A stretch of DNA of 49,990 nucleotides from an uncultured Bacilli bacterium (GTDB lineage Bacteria > Bacillota_I > Bacilli_A > RF39 > UBA660), in NCBI GenBank assembly GCA_947632545.1, contig CANRPP010000006.1:1-49990 (forward strand). The letters run 5' to 3'. The notes under the pieces were generated by a model. The model was given only the letters and a program-made list of their open reading frames with translations, did not search any database and was not told where the DNA came from. A program made the position numbers and the translations under genes. Every line of letters begins with the position of its first letter. Positions within the stretch are counted from its first letter, which is position 1. Positions 41,167-49,939 of the stretch are shown piece after piece.

Positions 41167-42814
41167 TTTTATCACTCCAACTTACATACTTAACTACTAC
41201 TAAAAACATAATACATAACATACTAATTATTGTACTTAAAGATTGGATAAATGTGCCACTATAATATACAATTATTTTACCTTTTTTTGAATTTAAATTC
41301 ATTCCAATCAGACCATTTTTATTTTTAATTATCTTAACAGGTTTTCCATTAACTAAAATCTTGTATCCTTTATAATATATAATTGGTAATTCAATATAAT
41401 TATGTAATTTTTTATTATCATAAAAATATATTTGATATATATTATTAGAAAATAATATATTATATTTAAAATTATAACGTGAATTAATTTTAAAATTATT
41501 ATATTTTATAGTATATGAGTCACCATAAAATATATTTTTTATATTATAATTAATAGGCAAATACTCTCCCCAAGCTATTGAATATAAATATTCATTATTA
41601 ATTTTTCTGTAATATGATAATGAATCCTTTTTAATATATATATTTATAATATTTATAATAGTTATAAAACTGGTTAATAATAAAGTTATAAATAAAATAA
41701 TATATCTATACTTAAATTTAGTTATTTTCATATCTTTTAGCAAAAAAGCTGTTCCAAATACAAATAAAGTAGTTACAATTGCTAATAACCTCCATGGAAA
41801 TTGAAAAATTTTTAAATAACTTTCAAATAATCGCCATGGAAAAATATTAGTAGTAAATATTAATCCAATAAATGCTACAACAAATATTATCTTTGTATTA
41901 TTTTGGCACTTTTTAATATTTATAATAAATATTAGTAATATTGTCGAAAGAACAATTCCAATACCTGGTGGAATGTAATTTTTAGAAGGAATAAAATAAT
42001 TAAATTCGGTAAATAAATCTATTATTGATAAACTTCTATCATAAATATGAATATCAGACCCAGCATAAGCAAATCTAAATTTTTGATCTAATATTTGTTC
42101 AAACATAGGAAATGTAAAGAAAGCAGTTAATGCAATAGTAATAACTGATGAATAAAATAAATATAATAATATTTTTTTATTTTTCTTAACATTTTTAATA
42201 TTAAATAAAAGTATCATTAATAAAAAGAAAAATAATATACATGATGATAATAAATGCGATAAAATAACGGCTGACATTGACAAGGCTAATAATATATATT
42301 TATTTTTGCCATTAATAATTTCAAAAAATGAATATATTACAATAGGAAAAAATATATAAGCCATCGCAACACCTAATTGGCTACTAATATATATTGCAGA
42401 TAACCTAAAAGGCAAAAATCCATATATAATTGAACATATTATACCAATATTTTTTGAATTAGTAATTTTTTTAGTACAATAATACATTGTAAAAATACTA
42501 CAAAAGTTAATTATTAAAATAAATATTTTATATACTATTATATTATCAATAAATATATTAAATACAGCTGGTATATATAGAAAAAAATCGGGATAAAAAA
42601 ATCCTTCACCATAACCATAACCATAAAAATAATAAATATTACTTAAATTTAATGATAAGATTTTATCTCTAACAAACATGATTCTACTTATATGAAAATA
42701 AATATCATCACTATATAATATTTTATCGGAAAGTAAAATACTAGAAATAATTAAAGTTACAATTATTATAATAAAAATTGGCTTTTTAAAACTTTTAATT
42801 AATTTATTTTTCAT
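41150..42814 (-). CDS. Membrane protein of the PTPS-related/YfhO (GT-C-like) type
   Basis: This 554-residue protein has about 12 membrane helices. The first outer loop has YSDDIYFHISRI, an acidic pair plus His typical of GT-C enzymes, followed by GYGEGFFYPDFFLYIPAVF and ISSQLGVAMAYIFFP as in 6-pyruvoyl-tetrahydropterin-synthase-related membrane proteins. An outer C-terminal beta domain (IIYYKGYKILVNGKPVKI..MNLNSKKGKIIVYYSG) resembles YfhO, which glycosylates lipoteichoic acid. It probably transfers a sugar from a polyprenyl carrier. The ATG 42814 follows AGGTGAGAG. Confidence 0.75.
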   Translation of the reverse strand: MKNKLIKSFKKPIFIIIIVTLIISSILLSDKILYSDDIYFHISRIMFVRDKILSLNLSNIYYFYGYGYGEGFFYPDFFLYIPAVFNIFIDNIIVYKIFILIINFCSIFTMYYCTKKITNSKNIGIICSIIYGFLPFRLSAIYISSQLGVAMAYIFFPIVIYSFFEIINGKNKYILLALSMSAVILSHLLSSCILFFFLLMILLFNIKNVKKNKKILLYLFYSSVITIALTAFFTFPMFEQILDQKFRFAYAGSDIHIYDRSLSIIDLFTEFNYFIPSKNYIPPGIGIVLSTILLIFIINIKKCQNNTKIIFVVAFIGLIFTTNIFPWRLFESYLKIFQFPWRLLAIVTTLFVFGTAFLLKDMKITKFKYRYIILFITLLLTSFITIINIINIYIKKDSLSYYRKINNEYLYSIAWGEYLPINYNIKNIFYGDSYTIKYNNFKINSRYNFKYNILFSNNIYQIYFYDNKKLHNYIELPIIYYKGYKILVNGKPVKIIKNKNGLIGMNLNSKKGKIIVYYSGTFIQSLSTIISMLCIMFLVVVKYVSWSDKNEKIK

Positions 42815-42850
42815 TCTCTCACCTACCATTAAAATAGTTTATATTAGAAA

Positions 42851-43399
42851 TTAAATGTTAACTGTATCATCAATTATAAAATCACTATTATCGTTTATTT
42901 TATAACAAACAATTTTTTTATTAATTTTTCTATTAGAAAAACAATTTAATAGAATTTTTCCATCAGTATAAAATAATTTATTTATATCGTTATCTATAAT
43001 TACATCCGACATTTTTTTATTAATACCAGTACCTAAATATTTTAAATATGATTCCTTTTCTACCCACTTCTTTAACAAATTATAATTATCCTTTTGATAG
43101 TTATCAGACTCATTATAAATATAATTAATTAAATTATTTGGAAATAATCTACTACATAATTCAATATCTATTCCAACTTCATCTGTTGAAACAACCAATA
43201 CAATATAATCTTTTGTAGTACTATAATTAAAGAAAATTAAATTATTAATATATGGTTTTCCAAATTTATTATAATAATAATTAAATTCATAAATACCATA
43301 ATATTCGCTTAATATAAACTTTAAGAATTTTTTTCCACTTATATCATTTCCCTTTAGTAAAAATATATTAGCTATCATTCGTTGTTTTTTTGATAACAT
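42851..43399 (-). CDS. Sfp-type 4'-phosphopantetheinyl transferase
   Basis: This 182-residue enzyme moves phosphopantetheine from CoA to an acyl carrier protein serine. The family motifs are KFGKPYI (~45-51), FFNYSTTKDYIVLVV (~56-70), the Mg site VGIDIE (~75-80), and KKWVEKESYLKYLGTGI (~110-126). It overlaps the end of the ACP gene by 32 nt (or 11 nt if it starts at the second Met, 43378), with no Shine-Dalgarno, so translation is coupled to its likely substrate. It is shorter than Sfp, but the catalytic core is complete. Confidence 0.9.
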   Translation of the reverse strand: MLSKKQRMIANIFLLKGNDISGKKFLKFILSEYYGIYEFNYYYNKFGKPYINNLIFFNYSTTKDYIVLVVSTDEVGIDIELCSRLFPNNLINYIYNESDNYQKDNYNLLKKWVEKESYLKYLGTGINKKMSDVIIDNDINKLFYTDGKILLNCFSNRKINKKIVCYKINDNSDFIIDDTVNI

Positions 43400-43607
43400 A
43401 TTTTTTCAATTCACCCCAATTTTTAATACCTTTTAAATCCTTAAAAGAAATACTTATATTATATCTATTTGATATTTCATAGAGTAGATTCATATGTGAA
43501 AGACTATCCCACTCGACTATATCTCCAGGGGCAAGACTATCATTAATAGAATAATTATCATCTAAATATAATATTTCTCTAAAAATATTATCTAACTCTT
43601 TTTCCAT
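43368..43607 (-). CDS. Acyl carrier protein
   Basis: This 79-residue four-helix carrier has the modified Ser35 in EWDSLSHMNLL. The W-D-S-L form is common in carrier proteins of surface polysaccharide and specialised loci rather than in fatty acid synthesis (D-S-L-D) or DltC. It lies 14 nt after the MBOAT gene and overlaps the PPTase gene. The likely job is to carry an acyl or aminoacyl group to the MBOAT protein on the inner face of the membrane, as DltC does for DltB. The group is unknown. Confidence 0.92.
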   Translation of the reverse strand: MEKELDNIFREILYLDDNYSINDSLAPGDIVEWDSLSHMNLLYEISNRYNISISFKDLKGIKNWGELKKYVIKKTTNDS

Positions 43608-43621
43608 ACACTAAATTCCTC

Positions 43622-45031
43622 CTAAAAATTAAAATATAAGAATGGGCTATAACCATTAATTATTATATAATAAATTGATATAAGAAACATTGAAAAAATT
43701 ACAATTGTATGCAATATATCATAATATTTTTTATTTTTAATAATAGCTTTTATTTTTTTTATTATTGGAAAAGAAAACATAATACCAATTATAATATATA
43801 TATAATAATTGCTAATTAATAAAAAAAATCTATTATCAATAAATTTATTATTTATAAATAATGATTTAAGAAATATAAATTTATTATCCTTAAACGAGAA
43901 AAATATAACCGTTCCTATCGTTACTACAATTAGTGTAAATATACGGGATAGTACTTTTCTTTTCTTTATAAACAAACAATTTTTTTCTAATGAAATTACT
44001 ATAAAATAAAATAATCCTAGATATAAAAAATTAATTGCTATACCATGCCATAATCCAATTATTAACCATAGTATTAATAATACAATAAAATTACATAATT
44101 TATATGCTACCCTTTTATTAAATACCTTTGAAAATATAAAAATCATTTTTTTATATATCTTACTATTACATATAGGAAATAATAAATAATCATTAAACCA
44201 CTGTCCTAATGAAATATTCCATCTTTTCCAATAGTCATTTACTGATATAGCATTATACGGATAGTTAAAATTTCTTTTTATTTTAAAACCAAAAATTTCT
44301 CCTAAACCTATTGCCATATCTGAATATCCAGAAAAATCATAATAAAATTGTATCATTATTAAAATAGCACCTAACCATGATGTAGCATAACTTATTATTT
44401 TTCCTGTAAATATAGACATTGCAACAACACCAAGTGTATCAGCAATAACACTTTTTTTAAATAAGCCTATTATTAAATTAGTACTACCAGATTTAATATT
44501 ATCAAATGAAGTTTTTCTATTATCTATTTTTTTATAAATATCTTCATATCTTACTATAGGGCCAGCAATTAATTGTGGAAAAAATGTTATATATAAAGCA
44601 TATTTTAAAAAGTTTTTTTGTGGTGGTATAACTCCCCTATAAATATCGATAATATATGATAATTCTTGAAATGTAAAAAAAGATATACCTAAAGGTCCTA
44701 CAATAGGTAGCAAAGCTGTTTCAGTTTTCATAGCAGTTATAGTTCCTAAAATTTTATAAATTAAAAATATAGTTATATTTATTATTACACCTAATGCTAA
44801 AATTAATTTTTTACATCTTACTTTATTTAACACTATTCCAATTGTATAATTTAATATAATAGAAAAAACAATAATATATAGATATTTTAAAGCCCCATAA
44901 CAATAAAAGATTATACTAAAAATTAACAATATAATATTTTTAAATTTAATATTTTTTATAATAGGATTAAAATATAATAATAAACATATTGGCAAAAATA
45001 TAAATAAAAAACTTAAAGAAGAAAATACCAT
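43622..45031 (-). CDS. MBOAT family O-acyltransferase (AlgI/DltB-like)
   Basis: This 469-residue membrane enzyme moves an acyl group across the membrane towards a surface polymer. Family landmarks are MVFSSLSFLFIFLP at the start, QLIAGPIVRYEDI, FYYDFSGYSDMAIGLGEIFGFKI, YPYNAISVNDYWKRWNISLGQWFNDYLLFPI, and the catalytic His in LIIGLWHGIAINFLY (~residue 327). It is the first gene after a near-consensus promoter at 45068-45096 and starts the run MBOAT, ACP, PPTase, GT-C, DHHW. It is closer to AlgI-type in start and length than to classical DltB, but the ACP next to it argues for Dlt-like chemistry. Confidence 0.94.
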   Translation of the reverse strand: MVFSSLSFLFIFLPICLLLYFNPIIKNIKFKNIILLIFSIIFYCYGALKYLYIIVFSIILNYTIGIVLNKVRCKKLILALGVIINITIFLIYKILGTITAMKTETALLPIVGPLGISFFTFQELSYIIDIYRGVIPPQKNFLKYALYITFFPQLIAGPIVRYEDIYKKIDNRKTSFDNIKSGSTNLIIGLFKKSVIADTLGVVAMSIFTGKIISYATSWLGAILIMIQFYYDFSGYSDMAIGLGEIFGFKIKRNFNYPYNAISVNDYWKRWNISLGQWFNDYLLFPICNSKIYKKMIFIFSKVFNKRVAYKLCNFIVLLILWLIIGLWHGIAINFLYLGLFYFIVISLEKNCLFIKKRKVLSRIFTLIVVTIGTVIFFSFKDNKFIFLKSLFINNKFIDNRFFLLISNYYIYIIIGIMFSFPIIKKIKAIIKNKKYYDILHTIVIFSMFLISIYYIIINGYSPFLYFNF

Positions 45032-45067
45032 ATATTATACTCATCCTTTCTATTTTATATTATAATT

Positions 45068-45096
45068 ATTATATCATTTTAAAGCCGTAAAATCAA
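45068..45096 (-). promoter_or_regulatory. Sigma-A type promoter of the acylation genes
   Basis: On the minus strand TTGATT (45096-45091), 17-bp spacer, perfect TATAAT (45073-45068). It starts the MBOAT-ACP-PPTase-GT-C-DHHW unit separately from the three genes upstream. Confidence 0.8.
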
Positions 45097-45112
45097 TTAT
45101 ATAAAGTACTAA

Positions 45113-46321
45113 TTAATACGCAAATATATACATATGATTGGTTATAATATTAAGTATTATAAATATATTAAAAAACAAGATAATTAATTTTTTTATAACG
45201 TCATACTTCAGTAGATATTTATCTATAACATAAATATCTAAAATAAACATAATTATATAATTAAATATATAATATTTAATATCAACTATATCATAGGATG
45301 CGATTCCAAGAAAAATATAAAAAATTGAATTGAAAACAATTGAGATAAAATTAAATACTGCTAGTTTATTAATTTTCATTTCGTTTTTATTTTTATTTTT
45401 AATTAAGATTATTGGCATAACAACTATAGTAAATAACATAAATACTAGCCTAAATAATATAGTAATACCATAAATGGAGCTTAACGAATAATTAGACATA
45501 TTATTATAATATATAATATATTTACCATTAGTAATTAAATCATAACCATTACCAATACCAAATATACTAATTGCAATATCTATTAGAGAAAGAAATCTAT
45601 TTTTGATATCAAATAATTTATATGATATTGTAAATAAATAATAATTATTTGCAATTATTATATAAAATAAATACAAAAGAAATAAAGTTATAAAAAATAT
45701 CAAAAATTTATATCCGTTTTTTATTTTTTGTTTTTTATAATTATACAATAATTCTAATATAATATAAGGAATTATTATAGTATGTAAACAATAAAAACTA
45801 TTTATACCTAATAATATTATTAGAATAGTAAAAATAATAATTTTAAGTAATTTATTACTATTAAATAATTTAAAACATAAATAATAAACTCCTAAAAAAA
45901 TAACAACTTGATATAAAAATGAATTATATAAAAATATTGATAACATATAATCCCTTGATATACCACATAATAATATTAAAAATAGTACTATTTTTTGATT
46001 TTTATTTAAATACATATCAGAGATTTTATATATTAAAAACATATATACTAATAATAAAGATAATGTAACCAAAAATTTTATAATAAAAGTATTGCCAAAA
46101 AGATATGTTAATAATCCTGGATTAATAATATATAAAGTACCATCATACATATAATTATTAATAATAAAATTATGAAATAAAAATTGTTTTCTCCCAATAA
46201 TTTCTGTCACATTATACATAATTGAAAAATCACTTTTTAGTGAAATAATCATATATAATAAAGCAGAAAAGATTGAAGCAATCAACAATAATATATATAT
46301 ATTATTTTTATTTTTTGTCAT
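45113..46321 (-). CDS. Polytopic membrane protein, GT-C-like, short paralogue
   Basis: This 402-residue protein has about 10-11 membrane helices. It is a paralogue of the next gene upstream: both have an acidic residue in the first outer loop (here SDFSIMYNV), a loop ending in (L/P)TYL, LCGISRDYMLSIFLYNSFLYQ against a similar segment, and MPIILIKN near the end. It lacks the ~120-residue outer C-terminal domain of the longer protein. A glycosyltransferase role is inferred from shape only. It starts at ATG 46321 after AGAGGTGGAT. Confidence 0.7.
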   Translation of the reverse strand: MTKNKNNIYILLLIASIFSALLYMIISLKSDFSIMYNVTEIIGRKQFLFHNFIINNYMYDGTLYIINPGLLTYLFGNTFIIKFLVTLSLLLVYMFLIYKISDMYLNKNQKIVLFLILLCGISRDYMLSIFLYNSFLYQVVIFLGVYYLCFKLFNSNKLLKIIIFTILIILLGINSFYCLHTIIIPYIILELLYNYKKQKIKNGYKFLIFFITLFLLYLFYIIIANNYYLFTISYKLFDIKNRFLSLIDIAISIFGIGNGYDLITNGKYIIYYNNMSNYSLSSIYGITILFRLVFMLFTIVVMPIILIKNKNKNEMKINKLAVFNFISIVFNSIFYIFLGIASYDIVDIKYYIFNYIIMFILDIYVIDKYLLKYDVIKKLIILFFNIFIILNIITNHMYIFAY

Positions 46322-46335
46322 AAATTATCCACCTC

Positions 46336-47988
46336 TTATTTTAAATTTAAAAAAGGATTTTTATTATATACATAAATTAAAAAATCATTGCATTTTATAA
46401 TTTTATCTGGTTTATAATATTTCTTATCTTTATAATAACTAAATCTTTTTTTGTCCAATTTATCCATAATTAAAAATACAGTACCATTATTTTTTTTATT
46501 ATACCATGTTTCATCAGAATACCATTTATATTTATATAAACCTGAATCACGAAATTCCAAAGCTGCAATTGTTACATCATAATTAGATAAAAAATGCATT
46601 AAAAGGCCACTCCAAAAGCAACCATAACCATAATATAAATTATTTTCTTTTAAAACTTTTACCAATTCATATTTCTTATTAATAGCCTCAGTATTATTAA
46701 CACTAATTATATTATAAGTAGTATATAAATTTGAAGCTATATATAATAATATAAAAATATCTACAATATAAAATTTTATTCTTTTTGATACAACATAATT
46801 ATATAATGAATAAATACACATAATCAAATTTAACACAATATTTAAAAGAAAATATTTTAGTTCTGAATAGTTATAGAAAAAATTACATGTTAAAATATAT
46901 AACATAATCATAACTATCCAAGAATAAGTATTAAATATCAATAGAAAATTTATAAATTTATTATTTGATTTATAATTTTTAAACAAAATTATTGGAGATA
47001 TAACAATTACTAATAAACACATAATAATTTTAATAAGCATAGTAAAAGACATAACTGAAAATATTTTATATATTCTGTGATTAGGAACAAAATATTGCAT
47101 ACCAGTCATAAAAGCTGCTGGATTATTTCTATTATCATATCCAAAAAAATTATTAATACAATCAATTATAGCTGAAATTTTATTTATTACTATTTTCCCA
47201 GATAATACTCCTAAAGTCATATTACCTGCTCTTTGCTCATAATGATATATATTTGTTAACAAATAAAATATACCAAGTCCAATTAAAGAAAAAGTAATAA
47301 TATAAATTATAAATATGAGCTTTTTTTTATTTTCTTTAATAATCATTTCAGTATTTTTAGTTTTATTTTCTAAAAATAATATAGTTATAAATGCCATTAT
47401 CAATGGAATAATTACACTTGGAAAATATCGCAAACTACCAATATTAAATAACAAAGAGAAAATCAACAGAAGTACCGAAAAAATTTTATTAGTATTAGTA
47501 TCAAGTATAACTTTGTAAAATAAATAAATTAAAAATAATGAATTTATAATAACAGTAAGATATGCATTAAAAGCATAAAAATAATCTAAAACACTATATG
47601 ATATTCCTGATAAAAAGATAATACAAATTATTATAGTTTGTTTAAAATTAAAAGATTTTTTACAATACTTTATTATTAAAAAGAAAAATAAAATTGCAGT
47701 GATTAATACACTGATTTGCCTCAATATAACATTATTTTTAATAAAAAATGATAATAAGTATGTAGGAATTGATAATGAAAATAGCCAAAATTCATTACCA
47801 TAATACCATGTTTTAAGAAATAATGTATTTTTTAATCGTTGTTGATGTGATAAAACATCAGTAATTACAGAATCAGATGTTAAAATAGCAGTAGAACTAT
47901 GAAATATATAAATTAATGTTGCAATTAAACCTAATATGCCCAATATAAACAATAATATTATTATAAAATTATTATACTTTTTCTTCAT
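46336..47988 (-). CDS. Polytopic membrane protein, GT-C-like, long paralogue
   Basis: This 550-residue protein has about 11 membrane helices followed by an outer C-terminal domain (~430-550). The first outer loop contains LTSDSVITDVLSHQQ, with acidic residues where GT-C enzymes keep their catalytic Asp. The C-terminal domain (YGYGCFWSGLLMHFLSNYDVTIAAL..) may bind the acceptor glycan. No Pfam family can be named with certainty. The ATG 47988 follows GGGAAGTG, whose GTG is in frame. It lies 17 nt after the DUF2142 gene and 14 nt before the short paralogue. Confidence 0.7.
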   Translation of the reverse strand: MKKKYNNFIIILLFILGILGLIATLIYIFHSSTAILTSDSVITDVLSHQQRLKNTLFLKTWYYGNEFWLFSLSIPTYLLSFFIKNNVILRQISVLITAILFFFLIIKYCKKSFNFKQTIIICIIFLSGISYSVLDYFYAFNAYLTVIINSLFLIYLFYKVILDTNTNKIFSVLLLIFSLLFNIGSLRYFPSVIIPLIMAFITILFLENKTKNTEMIIKENKKKLIFIIYIITFSLIGLGIFYLLTNIYHYEQRAGNMTLGVLSGKIVINKISAIIDCINNFFGYDNRNNPAAFMTGMQYFVPNHRIYKIFSVMSFTMLIKIIMCLLVIVISPIILFKNYKSNNKFINFLLIFNTYSWIVMIMLYILTCNFFYNYSELKYFLLNIVLNLIMCIYSLYNYVVSKRIKFYIVDIFILLYIASNLYTTYNIISVNNTEAINKKYELVKVLKENNLYYGYGCFWSGLLMHFLSNYDVTIAALEFRDSGLYKYKWYSDETWYNKKNNGTVFLIMDKLDKKRFSYYKDKKYYKPDKIIKCNDFLIYVYNKNPFLNLK

Positions 47989-48005
47989 ATACAACACTTC
48001 CCTTA

Positions 48006-49808
48006 TTATAAATAATTAACTATTATTTCCATTAAAGACATAATATTTACAATAACTATTGTAAAAAATATCAAGTCATTTGTATATTTTTTTGACTCTT
48101 GTTTGATTAAAGATGATATTAATAAATATATTATTAATATTTCTGGGAAAAAATATCTTCCTTGAACAATCCATATAGATAAATCACAATATGGTATATA
48201 AAATATATAAACACTTAAAAATGTAGCAATTATTAACAATATCAATATAATTGAAATACATATAATATTAGACTTACTCAATAATATTTTTTTTTCGTTC
48301 TTATCTTTTATTATATATATAAATGCAATAATCATCATAATTGGTACAATAGTATTATTGCTAATTATTTCCCCCATTAATAATTTATTACCAAAAAATT
48401 CAGAAATTATTTTAAAACCATAAGTTTCAATAGAATATAAGAAATATTTTATAAATCTAAACGGATTATGAAGAAGAAATAATAAATTCTTGCTTGGGAC
48501 TGAATATGGGCTAGCACCATATGAAATAGACGATGCAATAAGTAACCATATTAAATTTAATATAATTGGTAATATAATTACATATATTATACATTTTAAT
48601 CTAGAAGTATTTTCATATTTACTTTTAGGTATTAATAAAATCAAGAAAGGCATTATTATGTATATAATTTTACATAAAGCCAGTATGCAACTTATTAAAG
48701 ATAATATAAAAATATCCTTATTTGTAATCTTATCTGATTTCATAATTTTAAATATATATGAAACCAATAAAATACCCAAACAAATAGTAATACCATCACC
48801 ACTTAATGTAGTAAAACATTCAATAGCTAATGGATTAAATAAAAAGAAAAATAATATTTTTTTACCAATAGGTATTATTTTAAAGGCACAGGATAACAAT
48901 AATATACAAGTTAATGCATTAAATAATCTACCAATATAAGCAGCTATAATAACATTATTAGATATTTGTTTAGATATAAATACTCCTATTGTTTGAGGAA
49001 TATATTGAACTGGTGAATAAACATCAATACTACCTGCTGATAAAAAAGTTAAAGGAGAATTATAATTATAATAAAATTTATTAAAATAATCTCTGTATTT
49101 ATAATTATCATAGTAATTTAAATTTAAATCAACATCTTTTGGTAAATAAGCACCTGTTTTATTTGAATTTATAATAGGAATTACTCTACCTGAAACTATT
49201 TCATTAATTTTTATTAAATGATATTCTTCATCATGTCCTGCAGTAATAGGTATAAAAATTATATATAATAAAAATATAGGTATGGCAATTTTATAGAAAT
49301 TATTAAAAATATCAATTTTCTTTATATTAATAAAATAATAGATTAAAGAAAATATAATAATAATAAATATAAATAAAATATGAAACCATAATTTAACATT
49401 GTTTGGATAATATAAATTCAATGAATAATAATTTATATCATTTGGTTGAGATTTTATAGAAAAATAATATTCTTTATTATCAGTCAATTTAATATTAGCT
49501 GTATCAAATACATAATATCCATATTTAAGAAATTCTTTACCAATTATTTTTTGACTAAAAATTTCTTTTTTCTTATCTTTAATTACAATTTCAATAGAAT
49601 TATATTTATTTTCTTGTTTAGTTTTTTGAAATATTTTAATTTTTTTCAAATTTGAATTAATATTAATTCTTTTATAATTATTTACACTAATATTATATTT
49701 ATTAATATTGTAACTATTTTCATTCATATCAATTTTATTAACAAAATAAAAATATGAAAATAAAATAAAAAATATGAAAAGAAATATCTTGATTTTATTA
49801 TTTTTCAT
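48006..49808 (-). CDS. DUF2142-type membrane protein, probable GT-C glycosyltransferase
   Basis: This 600-residue protein has an N-terminal membrane helix, an outer beta domain (~40-135), then about 11 membrane helices. Family landmarks are GHDEEYHLIKINEIVSGRVIP (~190-210), where the D-E-x-x-H after the second helix resembles the GT-C catalytic loop, SPVQYIPQTIGVFI, and TLSGDGITICLGILL. DUF2142 genes often sit in surface polysaccharide clusters. It is the first gene of the locus, with its own promoter at 49876-49904 and GGAAGAAG before ATG 49808. Confidence 0.8.
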   Translation of the reverse strand: MKNNKIKIFLFIFFILFSYFYFVNKIDMNENSYNINKYNISVNNYKRININSNLKKIKIFQKTKQENKYNSIEIVIKDKKKEIFSQKIIGKEFLKYGYYVFDTANIKLTDNKEYYFSIKSQPNDINYYSLNLYYPNNVKLWFHILFIFIIIIFSLIYYFINIKKIDIFNNFYKIAIPIFLLYIIFIPITAGHDEEYHLIKINEIVSGRVIPIINSNKTGAYLPKDVDLNLNYYDNYKYRDYFNKFYYNYNSPLTFLSAGSIDVYSPVQYIPQTIGVFISKQISNNVIIAAYIGRLFNALTCILLLSCAFKIIPIGKKILFFFLFNPLAIECFTTLSGDGITICLGILLVSYIFKIMKSDKITNKDIFILSLISCILALCKIIYIIMPFLILLIPKSKYENTSRLKCIIYVIILPIILNLIWLLIASSISYGASPYSVPSKNLLFLLHNPFRFIKYFLYSIETYGFKIISEFFGNKLLMGEIISNNTIVPIMMIIAFIYIIKDKNEKKILLSKSNIICISIILILLIIATFLSVYIFYIPYCDLSIWIVQGRYFFPEILIIYLLISSLIKQESKKYTNDLIFFTIVIVNIMSLMEIIVNYL

Positions 49809-49875
49809 AATCTTCTTCCTTATTATATGATTTTTTAATACTATGTTATCTTAAAACTAATTTTCTAACATACTA

Positions 49876-49904
49876 ATTTTATCATTTCTCGACATATTTT
49901 TCAA
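49876..49904 (-). promoter_or_regulatory. Sigma-A type promoter of the GT-C genes
   Basis: On the minus strand TTGAAA (49904-49899), 17-bp spacer, TAAAAT (49881-49876). The leader is about 65 nt, with no structure I can name. Confidence 0.7.
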
Positions 49905-49939
49905 GATATATTCTAAGAACAAAATGATTTATAAATAAA

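Noticed and set aside
43368-45031. Calling the MBOAT/ACP pair dltB/dltC
   Set aside because: The ACP has the W-D-S-L form, the MBOAT looks AlgI-like, and dltA and a typical dltD are absent, so those symbols would overstate what is seen.
48490-48939. 149-codon plus-strand frame within the DUF2142 gene
   Set aside because: Antisense shadow of a membrane protein with family motifs; no start signals.
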